Below are positions 7,691 to 18,284 of a DNA stretch of 37,589 nt, one piece after another. Source of the DNA: Ophiothrix spiculata (taxonomy: Eukaryota; Echinodermata; Ophiuroidea; Amphilepidida; Ophiotrichidae). How positions within the stretch are numbered: the first letter of the stretch is position 1; each line of letters begins with the position of its first letter. The position numbers and the translations under genes were made by a program. The stretch is taken from the NCBI GenBank assembly GCA_000969725.1, contig JXSR01S063957.1. One strand, 5' to 3'. The notes under the pieces were generated by a model, which worked only from the letters and a program-made list of their open reading frames with translations, was not told the DNA's origin and searched no databases.

Positions 7691-9569
7691 GATTCCGACT
7701 CAATTTGCAGTGAACATGCAAAGTGTGATGCTCTCCATAATTTTGACATCTCCTCTACTAAAAAATCAAGAAATAATTAGAAAATGTGTACGGTATTTGT
7801 TGCTTTACCATTGAATTTTTCTGATTTTTGCTCAAGAAGGTGTAGAGAACCTCTACATTAGGATAACCAGAGAAATTTAAAATGAGTTGCTTAATTTTGT
7901 CAATAAGGTTGAATCATATCAGTGCTGGCAGAATCCCATTTCTGATATTTACATTGCATAATATAGTTCAGGTTTTGACTTGGATAAATCAGCATTTGTT
8001 TTTAAAGAATGTGATATTAATGAGTGGGGAAAGCACCTTAAATGGAGACAAACAGAACTGATGTTTGTACTCAGAGGTGCTTGACTTTTCTGTGTAATTC
8101 ATGCGATAATCAAATACTATTAAGTGATAGTCTCAGATTGTTTTATAAGGGCCCTTGAAAGTATTTTTCATATTTCCATATCAAATTAAGACTTTCCTTA
8201 TCCATTCTGGAACTATTTGAATACCAGAATGCAAGACTGACCCAAGTCCACTTTTTTTCCAAAAATGAGTTATACACATGAGAGACTTTCTTATAACTAC
8301 GGCTACCTTGTGCGTGAAGGACTAAAATGAATTCGCACCACAAGTGCCCACAAAAGTCCTTTGTATTCAAAAGTTGTCAAAATCCATGGGTCAGTGTTGC
8401 ATATTGTTTTATTGAATGTATCATAAAAAGTCAAAGCCATGTTCTCAGCCAAGATTTCTCTTGAAATTGGAAGATAATTGGTGTTAGATGTAGGTTCTGT
8501 CTATACTGCTTAGAAAACATGCACAAATTGAAAATCACTAGTCTGACTAGTGATGATTCAAAAACTTCCCATTAATTTTTTCCCCCACAAAATTTGTGTA
8601 AAAGTATGTTCTTTCAATTAACAAAATAAAAGTGGGGTCATTTATTTTTCACAAAAAATGAGAGAATGTGACATTTTTGGCTTCAAAACACTATTTTGTT
8701 TGTATGTATAAACGTATAATTTTAAACAAAATCCTTGTCTGTACATTTTTGCTATACTCATAGAGTTAAGAATTTTCTGTTTGCATAGATTCCCAGCATA
8801 TTCCGCAAGCGAATAAATTCTGACTGCATTTGATAAAATAAATTAAAATGTTTTAGGAGCTAAATGAAATAAACCTTCTGGGCATTAAAAAGTCATATTG
8901 ATTTATGCTATGTCATCAGTAGTAATGAAGAAGAGATTTATGAAAATGAACTTGGCTTTGGTAATGAATTAATGAAAGCTTATCCATTTAGGAAGTGCCT
9001 TTTGTATCACTTACATTTAGGCAAAGTAAAAGAAAATTATGTTTCTTGCCCTGTGGTTCTTTTTTTAAAAATGAAAATTGTCAAATATTTATGTGTTAAA
9101 TTATTATTTATAACTTAATTCATCAATATTTGTAAGAAAGCAAAACATATTCTAGAGCCTTGCAAAATGTGTAAGGAAGTATTTCATATGCATGAGTTTT
9201 GTGATCATCAGAGGGGTCCAACTCTCAAAACAAGAAAACAAAAAAGACCTCATCGTTTTTCTGAAATCTTGGACATCAGTTTGCTCACCGAACATGCCAA
9301 AACAGGGCCAAATCAGGTAAATTTTTAGTAGTTTAGCAGTAATAAATAAAAAGCCCCTCATTCTCCTTTTTTTCAAAAACCCAGATGAGGAACATACAAT
9401 TTTATTTATTTAACCTTAATTTGATATGTCTAAAAGGACTGAGAAAAAATGTTTATCATGATTTCAATTTTAAAAGCTGTCATAATTGTTATGATTTTAA
9501 GGGCTCTGATTTATGAAAGTCAATAGCGCAAAAAGGAAACCTGTTAAGATGATTGTTGCCTTGAAATTG
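7691..9569. other. AT-rich intron; no gene supported
   Basis: There are several short open frames, including one on the minus strand at 8143-8370 and a 37-codon plus-strand one ending at 8084, but none has convincing splice sites or a family motif. I see no paired repeats above noise. Confidence 0.4.
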
Positions 9570-9896
9570 TTAAGGGGTGTAAGCACCTTACTCAACGTTA
9601 CATTTTTGCAAATTTATTTTGTAGTGTGTGTTTTGAATTAAAATTCCCATTCAAAGGTCATTTTTAAAAAAAATGTTATTTTTAGCTTGTCCGGAAGCCC
9701 AAATGGCCAAAAAATGTGTTCTGTGTGATTTTCTCAAAAAGTGTGAATTTTTGTCAAAAATCAACATCACCATCATGTTCCTTGTTCCTTTCTGGAAATG
9801 TATACTTTTATTAACTTTAAGCACTTTGTTAAAAAGTTATGGTACAAAATGAACTTGCCAAAATGTAACATTCAGTAAGGTGCATACACCCCTTAA
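9570..9896. mobile_element. MITE with TTAAGGGGTGTA ends
   Basis: The left end TTAAGGGGTGTAAGCACCTT matches the complement of the right end (AAGGTGCATACACCCCTTAA). The similarity continues into ACGTTACATTTT versus ATGTTACATTTTG. The outer TTAA could be a piggyBac-type duplication, or TA a mariner-type one. Confidence 0.7.
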
Positions 9897-9975
9897 CTTG
9901 CCAAATTTTGTTTCCTTAAATTGATCATTCAAAGGTGCAATAGAATATTTCTGACATATTTTGCTTTGGATATAA

Positions 9976-10007
9976 AGCCCCCCCCCCCAAAAAAAAAAAA
10001 AAAAAAA
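9976..10007 (+). repeat. Poly(C)-poly(A) homopolymer junction
   Basis: A run of about ten C is followed directly by about twenty A. The same arrangement recurs at 36279 and, inverted, at 30487. Confidence 0.9.
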
Positions 10008-10923
10008 TGAAAAACTTCTAGCCTGAAATGAGCAATAATTAATTCAACGCTGCTCCATATACACTGCACGAGTTTTGTTTACACAGACATGCTTGCATGA
10101 GCACAGCATATATCTGTACACTAAATTTCGTTCCAGCTGATTGTGTTCTAACTTTGATGTCCAAGAAGACAGCAAAAACACGGGCAGTTCCTTATAACTA
10201 ATCAGGACATATTTTATATCATTAGAAAGCTAGTCTTCTGAATATTCATGATCCACCCGAAGGCAATCGGAAAAGGGCAGACATGTTAATTGGCAGTTAC
10301 ATTTATAGCAACAAGTCCCTTCCAAATGGCTGAAAATGTCCATTTTGCCATTGAAAAACAGATTTTTTAGGATATTTCAAAAACGCAGGCACTTCTTAAT
10401 AAGAAAATTTTTGAAGTAAGATTTTTATGATAAAGTATACTTTAAAGATGACAATACCGAGTGAAGGCATTAACTTTTTATCAAAATAAACTCGTAGTGA
10501 CAGAAGATAGAACTGCGACTGCCAAATGTACAGCTGTCTCGCCGTGCTTAAGAGGCGTGTAAACTTTACATTGAGCAGATGCACGGGACTTTTCCATATG
10601 ATGGGGGAAAATTTTTTGTAGATACAACCCACTGTTTAATAAAAAAAAAAGGAGCATCATTTGTGTTTATGTGTTTTTGATGGAACATAAAATGTTTGAT
10701 GATGACAGTAGACACTTTTCTATAGTGTTCTAAAGTATTCACGTAAACATCCATGTAAGACATGTGATCTGTTTTGGACCAATCATCATGATAATAGATG
10801 ATATAGAAATGCTTTATGTGGACGTTTACATGAACAGTTGTGTCTAATTTTGCATCATATTTTAAAAGAAATTATTCATACCCAATTGCATTGCATAGGA
10901 AATCATACCAAAATGTGTTTCCT
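10008..10923. other. AT-rich intron; no gene supported
   Basis: Two overlapping minus-strand open frames (10396-10763) are rich in Phe, Lys and Tyr codons, as expected of AT-rich noncoding DNA. There are no splice or domain signals. Confidence 0.4.
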
Positions 10924-11127
10924 TAAGGCTGCGATCACATAGATGTATACGGTATATGGTATTTGCTATACGCTATTGGATGGCTATATGGCGAGATATT
11001 CATTTTTTTTCGGATAGTGCCCTCTTATGTGACCTTTTCGACATTTTCGATTGATTCTATACACATGCCCAAGTAAAATCGTCCACCGTATACCCGAATA
11101 GTATAGTTCTATGTGATCGCAGCCTTA
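10924..11127. mobile_element. Short MITE with AGGCTGCGATCACATAG ends, TA duplication
   Basis: Both ends carry AGGCTGCGATCACATAG as a perfect inverted repeat, each bordered by TA. About 200 bp separate the outer edges. The interior is rich in GTATAC-like steps. The ends resemble the TGGTCACATAA family elsewhere in the window. Confidence 0.8.
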
Positions 11128-11670
11128 CACATGTCTTGTTTCATCTGCTTATTGATTGTTTGCTTGTTTGTGTTTGTTTTCTCCACATTTCATTTTTTTG
11201 TGTTGATTTGAAAATTGAAATATTGAGTATTCGTTCATTATAAAGATTTTACTATCACAATTTTTTGAAAAACCACTTCTCTAGATTACACTTAAGCACA
11301 TATTTAAAAAAATAAAGAAGATTCCAAACTCCCTTAACCATCCCATTTAGAGCAATGAACCAAGCTCCATTTAGGGAAATCCTTGGCTTTCCGAAAAGAC
11401 CTACTATTCCATCTTTCTTGCTCGCATACTTTTATAAAATGCAACTGATCACATTCTAGATGTCGTACTTATGCACTCTTGTTTGATACAATATCCTTGT
11501 ATTTCAATTCCGGAACATTTTCAGTCCGTGTCGCGAACTCACCACACCCTATTATCCCCATTTGGCCTCCATGATTGCTCGAAATGGTGGGAAAATTTGG
11601 TACCTCCTTTTTAAATATTTTTATATTTATTGTATGATGGAGTTTCTTCATACTTGAAGTCAAGTATTTG
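11128..11670. other. AT-rich intron; nothing recognised
   Basis: TTTG-rich low-complexity sequence near 11150-11190. No repeat partner or coding signal is seen. Confidence 0.4.
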
Positions 11671-11865
11671 CAGTTGGCGTAACCAGAAGGGGCAGGGGGA
11701 AGGGAGACAAAACCCTCGCTCCCCTGTCGCCCCCAAAATTAAATTTGACATTAGTACATGGGTCTATGGAGAACTCCTATTTTTGCCTTGTTCTCACTCC
11801 CCCCCTGAATCACTGTGTCTGCTCCTTCTCGCCCCCTCATTTCAAAAAGTCTAGTTACGCCACTG
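11671..11865. mobile_element. Short CAGTGGCGTAAC-type MITE next to the lectin exon
   Basis: The left end is CAGTTGGCGTAAC and the right end GTTACGCCACTG, inverted repeats apart from one extra T. The ends resemble those of the hAT-like element at 13339-13860. No exact 8-bp duplication is visible. It ends 24 bp before the exon at 11890 and supplies the first part of the open frame that runs into that exon. Confidence 0.6.
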
Positions 11866-11889
11866 ATTACTGTATTTGCTTCCTTTCAG

Positions 11890-12033
11890 ATTGCTCGTCA
11901 AGTACTGCATACGAAGAAATCTTAATCCGATGTCACGGCAGGAAACATTGCGCCGTTAAAGCCAGCACCCGTGTCTTTGGGGATCCGTGTCTTCCAGGAA
12001 CGCATAAATATCTCTCAGTGTTTTACTCATGTG
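11890..12033 (+). CDS. SUEL/Gal_Lectin domain exon, C-terminal half
   Basis: The acceptor is TTGCTTCCTTTCAG|ATTGC and the donor is TGTG|GTAAGT. The length is 144 nt, phase 1-1. It encodes DCSSSTAYEEILIRCHGRKH followed by a C-x-V-x-A segment, then FGDPC and KYLSVFYSC. The CHGR-x-x-C pair, the D-P-C motif and the K-Y-L motif are hallmarks of SUEL-type rhamnose/galactose-binding lectins. It joins in frame to the exon at 1-150 and closes the domain with the final Cys. The downstream splice implies further exons. This and the first exon are the best-supported coding sequence in the window. Confidence 0.9.
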
Positions 12034-12769
12034 GTAAGTCAAATCTCCAAGTTTCTTGAGTTACTGTTAAAAAGATTGTCTTGTCTGTACTTGAAATTTT
12101 AGTATCAGTCTGATGGAACTGTTTGAAAAGTGTAACAAAACCTTATTTGCAGGTATGAAAATAATCTGCTTTTCAGCTGATTTCAGCTTTTTTTTATTTT
12201 GAATTTTGTCACTTTTTTAGCCTTTTCTTGCCAAATCAGCCTATTTTGAGCAATTTGGTGCAAATTTTGACCCCTTTCACTTTTTTTGATTGTCTATTTT
12301 CATGTATTTGGGTAGTATAATAGTCTGGAGTTCCCTGGTTCTATTCCTGGTAGTGGAATTTTTCAAACTCTGGAGGCGCCTCTCAAAGAACCTCCACCAT
12401 GTCCATGGGTAAATGGATGAAAACAAGAATCAAGAAGACCCTTTTTCCTTCAGTTTGAAAAAAATACAGATTTTGACCAGGGGGGAGGGGGGTCTTAAAA
12501 AATCTGTACATGGAAGTGCTTGCCTTTTCTTACAATATGATCCACCTCTGTACCTTTTTTGACTCAACAACCACAGCCATCCATAACAAGTTTGATATTA
12601 AATTTATACCCAAATTGGGTACTTTTTGCCCCAAAGTACACTCAATTTTCAAAAATTAGCACATTCATCTGTGATGAAAACCACCCCATCACTATACTAA
12701 AACTGTGAAACGCCACCCCAAAAGGCAGGCACATATATGTATAACTTGTCAATGCAAGTACCCCCTTGG
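12034..12769. other. Intron with an old dispersed repeat
   Basis: The intron begins with GTAAGT. From 12480 to 12690 it holds a diverged relative of 7311-7500. A B-box-like GGTTCTATTCC near 12338 hints at a decayed SINE. I see no coding signal. Confidence 0.4.
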
Positions 12770-12897
12770 AATTTTGAACCCAGAAGATAATTTAGCAGCT
12801 CTGGTAAATTCCTTGTCCAAGGGGATTTCAAGTACACTCAGCTTTGGCACTCAAAAGAATCGAACTTGGGACATTACTGAAACTGAGCTAGTCTGAC
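12770..12897 (-). repeat. tRNA-derived SINE fragment
   Basis: On the minus strand, TAGCTCAGT (plus 12882-12890) is a near-perfect tRNA A-box/D-arm sequence, and AAGTTCGATTC (12858-12868) is a B-box. Further along is CCCCTTGGACAAGGAATTT, similar to the conserved tail of many deuterostome SINEs. The A-to-B spacing is short, so this is a SINE remnant and not a tRNA gene. Confidence 0.5.
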
Positions 12898-12992
12898 TTC
12901 TTTCGTGTTCTGCTGAAATAAAGCGGGATGGTGAATCAGTAGGAAATGAGTTGAAGCCCCAGTAAGACCAATGGAAATGATTCGTGGGTAAG

Positions 12993-13270
12993 GGCGAAAT
13001 CATACTCGGCCTCCAAACAAAATTTTTCCTACCAAACATTTGGTCGTGACGTCACCAAATATTTGCCATCGAACTTAAAGTATGAACGGGTAGCAAACAT
13101 TTGGTCCAATGTATATGGCAATTCAATAGCATGTGCAATCTAGCGCAAAATTTTATTTGGTCTCAACTCGTTGTTAACGTTATTTTGTTTGGGGTCACTC
13201 GTCATTTTGACGTCACAACCAAATGTTTGGTAGCGAAAATTTTGTTTGGAGGCCGAGTATGTTTTCGGCC
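12993..13270. mobile_element. Harbinger-like MITE with ~60-bp inverted repeats
   Basis: The ends begin GGC(C)GAAA(T/A)CATACTCGGCC and stay complementary through CCAAACAAAATTTT and ACCAAACATTTGG. The element is flanked by TAAG on both sides (12989-12992 and 13271-13274). The empty site in unit B (16332-16335) has a single TAAG. The 3-4-bp duplication and GGC ends suggest PIF/Harbinger; the class is inferred. Confidence 0.85.
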
Positions 13271-13338
13271 TAAGATAAGTCTTATCACTTTGTTGACTCA
13301 AGTATAATTGGGCAGCTAATTGACAAATGCTGCACAAA

Positions 13339-13860
13339 CAGTGGCGTAGCCTGGGGTGAGCAAGGTGGGCCAATTCCAAGGGCAATTTGCCCACCCTTGG
13401 AAGTTTTTTTTTGAGAATTTTGAAGACCTGGGAGAAAAATAAAAGGGGCAAGGAAAAAGAGGAGAAAAGGAGAAGAGAAAATGAAAAAGATAGTAGAAAA
13501 AAGGAAGGAGAAGAAAAGGAAGAAGGAAAAAGGAAAGGAAGGAGAAAAAAGGAAAGGAAGAAGGGAAAGAGAAGAGAAAATGGGGGAAAAAGAAGGGAAA
13601 GGAAGAAAAGGAAGAAAGATATTTAAAATAAGTATTTTCCCCCAGGAAATTGCCTCTCCTGTCATTCAAAGTGTGTAGAAGCACTCTGGCTTCGAGGGAC
13701 TTCACCCCCTCGACCCCCACCGGGGCTTTTCCCCTGGACCCCACCATTTAGGGCCCCTGGACCCCAGGCCATGAGGGTGTGCGTTCCATTCGCTTCGCTC
13801 AATTCGGAGATATCTTGGGTAGTTTGCCCACCCTTGGAGAAAGGCCTGGCTACGCCACTG
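13339..13860. mobile_element. hAT-like MITE with a polypurine core
   Basis: The ends are CAGTGGCGTAGCC and GGCTACGCCACTG, perfectly inverted. They are flanked by the exact 8-bp duplication TGCACAAA (13331-13338 and 13861-13868). The unoccupied site is present in unit B (16435-16442). The 8-bp duplication and CAG...CTG ends are typical of hAT elements. The core 13445-13620 is almost purely A and G. Open frames over this core on either strand (Lys/Glu-rich or Phe/Ser-rich) are composition artefacts. Confidence 0.9.
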
Positions 13861-14201
13861 TGCACAAAATCAAGGTTAGCATAACATATTGAAGAACTAT
13901 AGCCCCCCGGACAAGTTTAATAATTTGAGTGTATTGAGGAGGGTGGCCTTGGCTATATACTTTTAGCTCACCAGAACTATAGTCTCAGCTAAATTTGAGA
14001 GTATCAGTATCTCCTTGTTCTCCTTTGCAAGTATTCCCTACTTGACGTAACAGTCATGCTTCAGGGGAGAGACAGGTTTCATTTGATACTCATGTTAACG
14101 CTAAACACTTCTCCTTGGTCGACTTTTACATCACTAGATTGTCATCGCTATCGACCACTTGAGGTTTTGAAATGAGACCAGGTGTAATTTGAGGTTTACA
14201 G

Positions 14202-14626
14202 CAGGCGGCATAGGACACGATTTCCTTGATTTAGGCTAAGGGATTTCTAAACGCAAATTAGGGATACATTTTATGTGTATCGCAATGGGCAGAGCCACGA
14301 ACTATGTATTGAAAATATTACAGAAACTCCTTTTTTTATGTTGATCAAATAAATTATAAAAGTAATGTCACAAAAATTAAAAATAATTGTATTACTCTAA
14401 ATCCGCTACGCGTGAGCCCCACTTTTTATAGATTTTCTCATATTTTTATCGATTAGGAATATAATTTTAGCGGCCATCCCGCACGATCCCGAAAGTTGTA
14501 TTTTTCCACGATGTTTCCAATGGCTTACTAGAGGCGGTATAGGACATGAGTAACATGAAGCAGCCAGGCATCGTCCACGATACCGAACGTCAACCATGCA
14601 ATAGTTTTCATGGCCACCCTCCTCTG
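14202..14626. mobile_element. CAGGCGGCATAGG...CCTCCTCTG hAT-like MITE, copy 1
   Basis: It is flanked by the 8-bp duplication GTTTACAG (14194-14201 and 14627-14634). The empty site in unit B is GTTTATAG (17246-17253). The left end is CAGGCGGCATAGGACACGA and the right end is GGCCACCCTCCTCTG. Relatives are at 20675, 33034 and 36857. An internal GGCGGTATAGGACATGA (near 14534) repeats the terminal sequence. Confidence 0.85.
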
Positions 14627-14689
14627 GTTTACAGATTATGAAGGATATTAAAGGGACATGCGTGGCGTACTGCATGGTACAAGTCCCTG

Positions 14690-14775
14690 ATTTTTAATCA
14701 CCGAGCATTAAGCATTGTGGGTTCGAATCTGGTGGGTGGTGTGTGTAGTGTCCTTGAGCAAGATACTTACAAAAT
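14690..14775 (+). repeat. tRNA-derived SINE fragment
   Basis: GGGTTCGAATCTGG is a B-box. It is followed by GTGTCCTTGAGCAAGATACTTAC, which matches the general form of a conserved deuterostome SINE core. The same sequence up to the B-box is in unit B at 17908-17950, so it predates the duplication. Confidence 0.5.
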
Positions 14776-14862
14776 TTTTGCTACCAAACATTTGGTCGTG
14801 ACGTCACCAAATATTTGCCATCGAATTTAAAGTATGAACCGGTAACAAACATTTGGTACAAT

Positions 14863-15171
14863 TAGCCTGTTCAAGTTTGTCCTAAGTTATCTCATTAAAG
14901 GACAAAAGAAGTATCAAATTAATTTTACTGCACAAAAGAGGCCTGTAAACCAAAGTATAGGCTAGGCTATTGTCTTTGACTAAATCAAAAACGTCTAGAG
15001 GTTTTTAGTTGTGCTTTTTATCGTGTTAACACAAAAAGATTGCAATTTCTCAAGTGGGGATTATCTATACTTATTGACTCCTGTGAAAGAGTAAGTAATG
15101 GGTTAACAAAATATTTTACTACGGATTACAAAATGCATTGTTATGCACGGACAGAACATTTGAACTAGCTA
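14863..15171. mobile_element. Nested MITE with TAGC(C/T)(T/A)GTTCAA ends
   Basis: The left end TAGCCTGTTCAAG matches the complement of the right end TTGAACTAGCTA imperfectly. It is flanked by AAT on both sides, and the paralogous empty site at 18011 reads GTACAATGTATG. The 309-bp insertion contains no coding signal. Confidence 0.7.
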
Positions 15172-15283
15172 AATGTATGTGGCAATTCAATATTTGTGCA
15201 ATTTAGCGCGGAATTTTATTTGGTCTCAACTTGGTGTTGAAGTTATTTTATTTGAAGTCATTCGTCACTTTGACATCACGACC

Positions 15284-15375
15284 TAGAACTAGTACCATTC
15301 CCTTGTCGCCCCTCCCACAGACCTAGCAATGAGCTTGTACTGCAGAGGGTAGTGGACAGCTCTGAGCAAGAGCTA
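15284..15375. mobile_element. 92-bp nested insertion with a 9-bp target duplication
   Basis: ATCACGACC occurs exactly at 15275-15283 and 15376-15384. Unit B has it once, at the equivalent place (18121-18129). The insertion begins TAG and ends CTA. It is too short to classify. Confidence 0.75.
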
Positions 15376-15539
15376 ATCACGACCAAATATTTGGTAGTGA
15401 AAATTTTGTTTGGAGGCCGACTATGTTTTGCCCTTAGTGCAAGTAAAGCATGCTAACTTTACAGCTAATTGGCGATGGAGGGTCACATTTTGACTTACTA
15501 GACTAGACATAGGCAGCCTGGGAACCTCAGACATATTTA

Positions 15540-16275
15540 TGTAGACTTTTATTCCCTTGTCAAATGAACATCTTTGCCTTGCTGTCAAGTGTTTGTGTGG
15601 CCGGGCGGCCTGCACTTCCAGGTGCTGTTTTTGTGTCGTTGAACGCAGGGATGTACGAGGGGTGATCAATAAGTTTGTGGCCTGGAGTAAAATGAGATAA
15701 GCTATTCAGATTATTCTCTTGTCAAATGTACATCTTTGCCTTGCTGTCAAGTATTTGTGTGGCCGTCCGGGTGGCACATCCAGGTGCTGCTTTTGTGTCG
15801 TTGAACGCAGGGATAAACGAGGGTTGTTCAATAAGTTAGTGGCCTGGAGTTGAACGAGATAAGCTATTCAGATTATTCCTCGTCAAATGTACATCTTTGC
15901 CTTCCTGACAAGTATTTGTGTGGCCGGCCTGCCGGCACATCCAGGTGCTGTTTTTGTGTCGTTGAACACAGGGATAAACGAGGGGTGTTCAATAAGTTAG
16001 TGGCCTGGAGTAGAATGAGATAAGCTATTCAGATTATTCCCTTGTCAAATGTACATCTTTGCCTTCCTGTCAAGTGTTTGTGTGGCCGTCCGGGCGGCAC
16101 ATCCAGGTGCTATTTTTGTGTTGTTGAACGCGGGGATATATGAGGGGTGTCAATAAGTTAGTGGCCTGGAGTAAAATGAGATATATTCAGATTATTCTCT
16201 TGTCAAATGTACAACTTTGCCTTCCTGTCAAGTACTAGCATTTGTGTGGACGTCCGGCCGGCACATCCAGATGCT
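15540..16275 (+). repeat. ~160-bp satellite, array A (about 5 copies)
   Basis: The period is 158-162 bp, measured at TGTCAAATG (15559, 15720, 15881, 16043, 16201). Units contain GTGTGGCC(GGCCG)GGCGGCAC, GTGTCGTTGAACGCAGGGAT and GAGGGGTG(A/T)TCAATAAGTT. The last resembles a mariner terminal repeat. Open frames across it are repeat artefacts. Confidence 0.9.
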
Positions 16276-16517
16276 CAATCAGTAGGTCATGAGTTCAAGC
16301 CCCAGAAAAACCAATGGAAATGATTCGTGGGTAAGATTCAGTCTTATCACTTTGTTGACCTGAGTATAATTTGGCCGCTGCTAGGAAATAATATTGAAAG
16401 CGCTCGTAGGTTTAGTGATAATTGAAACAAATGCTGCACAAAATCAAGGTTAGCATTTCATCTTGAAGAACTATAGTCCCAGTTTAATAGTTTAAGTGTA
16501 TTGAGGAGGGTGGCAAT

Positions 16518-17006
16518 TAAGGTTTCTGTCGAGACTGTTTTTTCATGTCGACATGTCGCGATAATTTGTTGTCGACGTCAACATAATGTTGACATAAAGT
16601 TGATATCAAAGAGTTTGCTCTTGCAGGAAAAACAAAATTGTTTGTATAAGCATGGACACTTTACAAATAAAGTGTTTATGGTATAAGCTATCACACGTTT
16701 ATAACTTACCTATAACATAGTAGTGTGCTTGTTCTTTTTGCGTACGACAATATGGATGATATAAAGTTGATATTTTGTAACTTTTTTGTTGTGAACCATA
16801 GTAATAACTTTAAAAACAGTTGTAAATAACGAACAACTAATAAGTATTAAATTACTTATGCAACACTTTGGCACTTGTTAAAGCTTAACTGCTAATAAAC
16901 AGCCATAACTTGACAATTAAATGTAAGTTTTTATAACATTTTACTTGTCTAGTTTTGTTGACAAATGAGATTTGTGTCGACATAAGGCCTGTCGACAGAA
17001 ACCTTA
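16518..17006. mobile_element. MITE with TAAGGTTTCTGTCGA ends, 8-bp duplication
   Basis: The ends TAAGGTTTCTGTCGA and TCGACAGAAACCTTA are perfect inverted repeats. GTGGCAAT flanks both sides (16510-16517 and 17007-17014). Unit A is uninterrupted here (about 13943). Subterminal GTCGAC and GTTGACAT repeats occur inside. The interior open frame is incidental. Confidence 0.85.
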
Positions 17007-17287
17007 GTGGCAATATACTTTTTGCTCATCAGAACTATAGTCTCAGGTAAATATCAGTATCTCCTTGTTCTCCTTTGTAAGTATTCCCTAATCGACATAA
17101 CAATCTAAGGCTTCAGAGGAGAGAAAGGTTTCATTTGATACTCATGTTAATGCTAAACACTTCTCCGTGATCGACTTTTACGTCACTAGATTCTCATCGT
17201 TATCGACCACTTGAGGTTTTGAAATGAGACCAGGTGTAATTTGAGGTTTATAGATTATGAAGGAAATATTAAAGGGACATGTGTGGC

Positions 17288-17895
17288 CTAATAATAATGA
17301 TAATAACAAACATTTATAAAGTGCCCTACACAGATCACAGCGCTGTACAAAATACATACATAATTAAAAACAAATATACTTTAAGATACAACTAATATAG
17401 GAAGGAGCGGACCTACGTCATACGCAGCAGTTACGCAGCACAGTGGTCTAAAAATAGCTCGCGTTGCACTTCGAGCGCGGTGAAAACAATCAATACTTCA
17501 GCCAGTGATCCCGTCATTTTCTTTCTTTTTTAGCCAAATGAAAATCTGTGAAATGATGAGCTGTTTCTCATTTTGTTAAGACTTGAATACCACACATCCC
17601 ATATGATTTTGGAATCGAAATATTTTGACAATTTGCTAAAATCAATCGAAGTTTCCGCGAGCTGGCATTTTCTCCATTGAGTTGAATGGGAAGTCGGCAA
17701 ATGTTTTCACCGCGCTATTTGGACAAACGTCCCGGGTGTAAACAAAACGCCCGGATGTCCGCTCCTGCCTATAGGAAAACTTTTGAATATAACACACATG
17801 TACAAATAATTAATAATGATGGTAAAATAAACAGGCATTTAGAGCACAAGAAAACACATTGCGCCATAAAAATGATAAAGACTTCATAATTATTC
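17288..17895. mobile_element. ATAATAATGATAATAAC-type insertion carrying a nested MITE
   Basis: It is absent from unit A, where GTGGCGTACTGC is continuous (about 14662). It begins with an ATAATAATG run, followed by ACATTTATAAAGTGCCC and ATCACAGCGCTGTACAAA, a form common in invertebrate dispersed repeats. A second element at 17396-17773 sits inside it. Confidence 0.65.
17396..17773. mobile_element. Nested MITE with TAGG(A/C)(A/G)GGAGCGGAC ends
   Basis: TATAGGAAGGAGCGGAC at the left matches the complement of GTCCGCTCCTGCCTATA at the right. The outer TA is the likely target duplication. A subterminal inverted pair GCGCGGTGAAAAC / GTTTTCACCGCGC is also present. The open frame at 17686-17889 is incidental. 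Confidence 0.75.
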
Positions 17896-17954
17896 GTACT
17901 GATATAAGTCCCTGATTTTTAATCACCGAGCATTGAGCGTTGTGGTTTCGAATC

Positions 17955-18190
17955 CGTGATGTCACCAAATATTTGCCATCAAATTTAAAGTATGAACCGG
18001 TAACAAACATTTTGTACAATGTATGTGCCAATTCAATACATGTGCAATTTAGCGTGAAATTTTATTTGGTCTTAACTTGGTGTTGAAATTATTTTATTTG
18101 GAGTTATTCATCACTTTGACATCACGACCAAATGTTTGGTAGCGAAAATTTTGTTTGGAGGCCGACTATGTTTTCATCCTTAGTGCAAAT
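17955..18190. mobile_element. Harbinger-like MITE, copy 3 (left end missing)
   Basis: It is collinear with 13040-13270 but begins at GTGATGTCACCAAATATTTG, fused directly to the SINE B-box fragment. The right flank matches copy 2 in unit A. It lacks both nested insertions of copy 2 and so provides their empty sites. Confidence 0.75.
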
Positions 18191-18284
18191 AAAGCATGCT
18201 AACTTTACAGCTAATTTGTGATGGAGGTTCACATTTTGACTTGCTAGACTAGACATAGGCAGCCTGGGAACCTCAGACATATTA

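Larger units (their letters stand above)
14776..15425. mobile_element. Harbinger-like MITE, copy 2, with two nested insertions
   Basis: It matches the element at 12993-13270 (AAAATTTTTGCTACCAAACA ... GTTTGGAGGCCGA) but is split by insertions at 14863-15171 and 15284-15375. The right flank CTTAGTGCAA is shared with copy 3 in unit B, so this insertion predates the segmental duplication. Confidence 0.8.
12925..16277 (+). repeat. Segmental duplication, unit A
   Basis: This is the first of two head-to-tail units. Shared blocks with unit B, in order: 12930-12990 with 16279-16333; 13275-13338 with 16336-16442; 13861-14200 with 16435-17250; 14635-14660 with 17254-17287; 14685-14730 with 17905-17950; the MITE plus flank with 17955-18240; then the satellite. 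Unit A carries five insertions absent from B. Confidence 0.8.

Noticed and set aside
7972-8084. A 37-codon phase-1 segment after TTCAG that ends in TGA, as an alternative last exon of the lectin gene
   Set aside because: The pyrimidine tract is weak, the peptide matches nothing I know, and an open run of this length is common by chance.
11745-12059. A single 104-codon ORF ending in the lectin motif
   Set aside because: Its first part is MITE sequence and intron, and its last codons run past the donor. Only 11890-12033 is supported as an exon.
13285-13747. Overlapping Phe/Ser-rich and Lys/Glu-rich ORFs on both strands
   Set aside because: They arise from the polypurine core of a hAT-like MITE with an exact 8-bp target duplication and an empty paralogous site.
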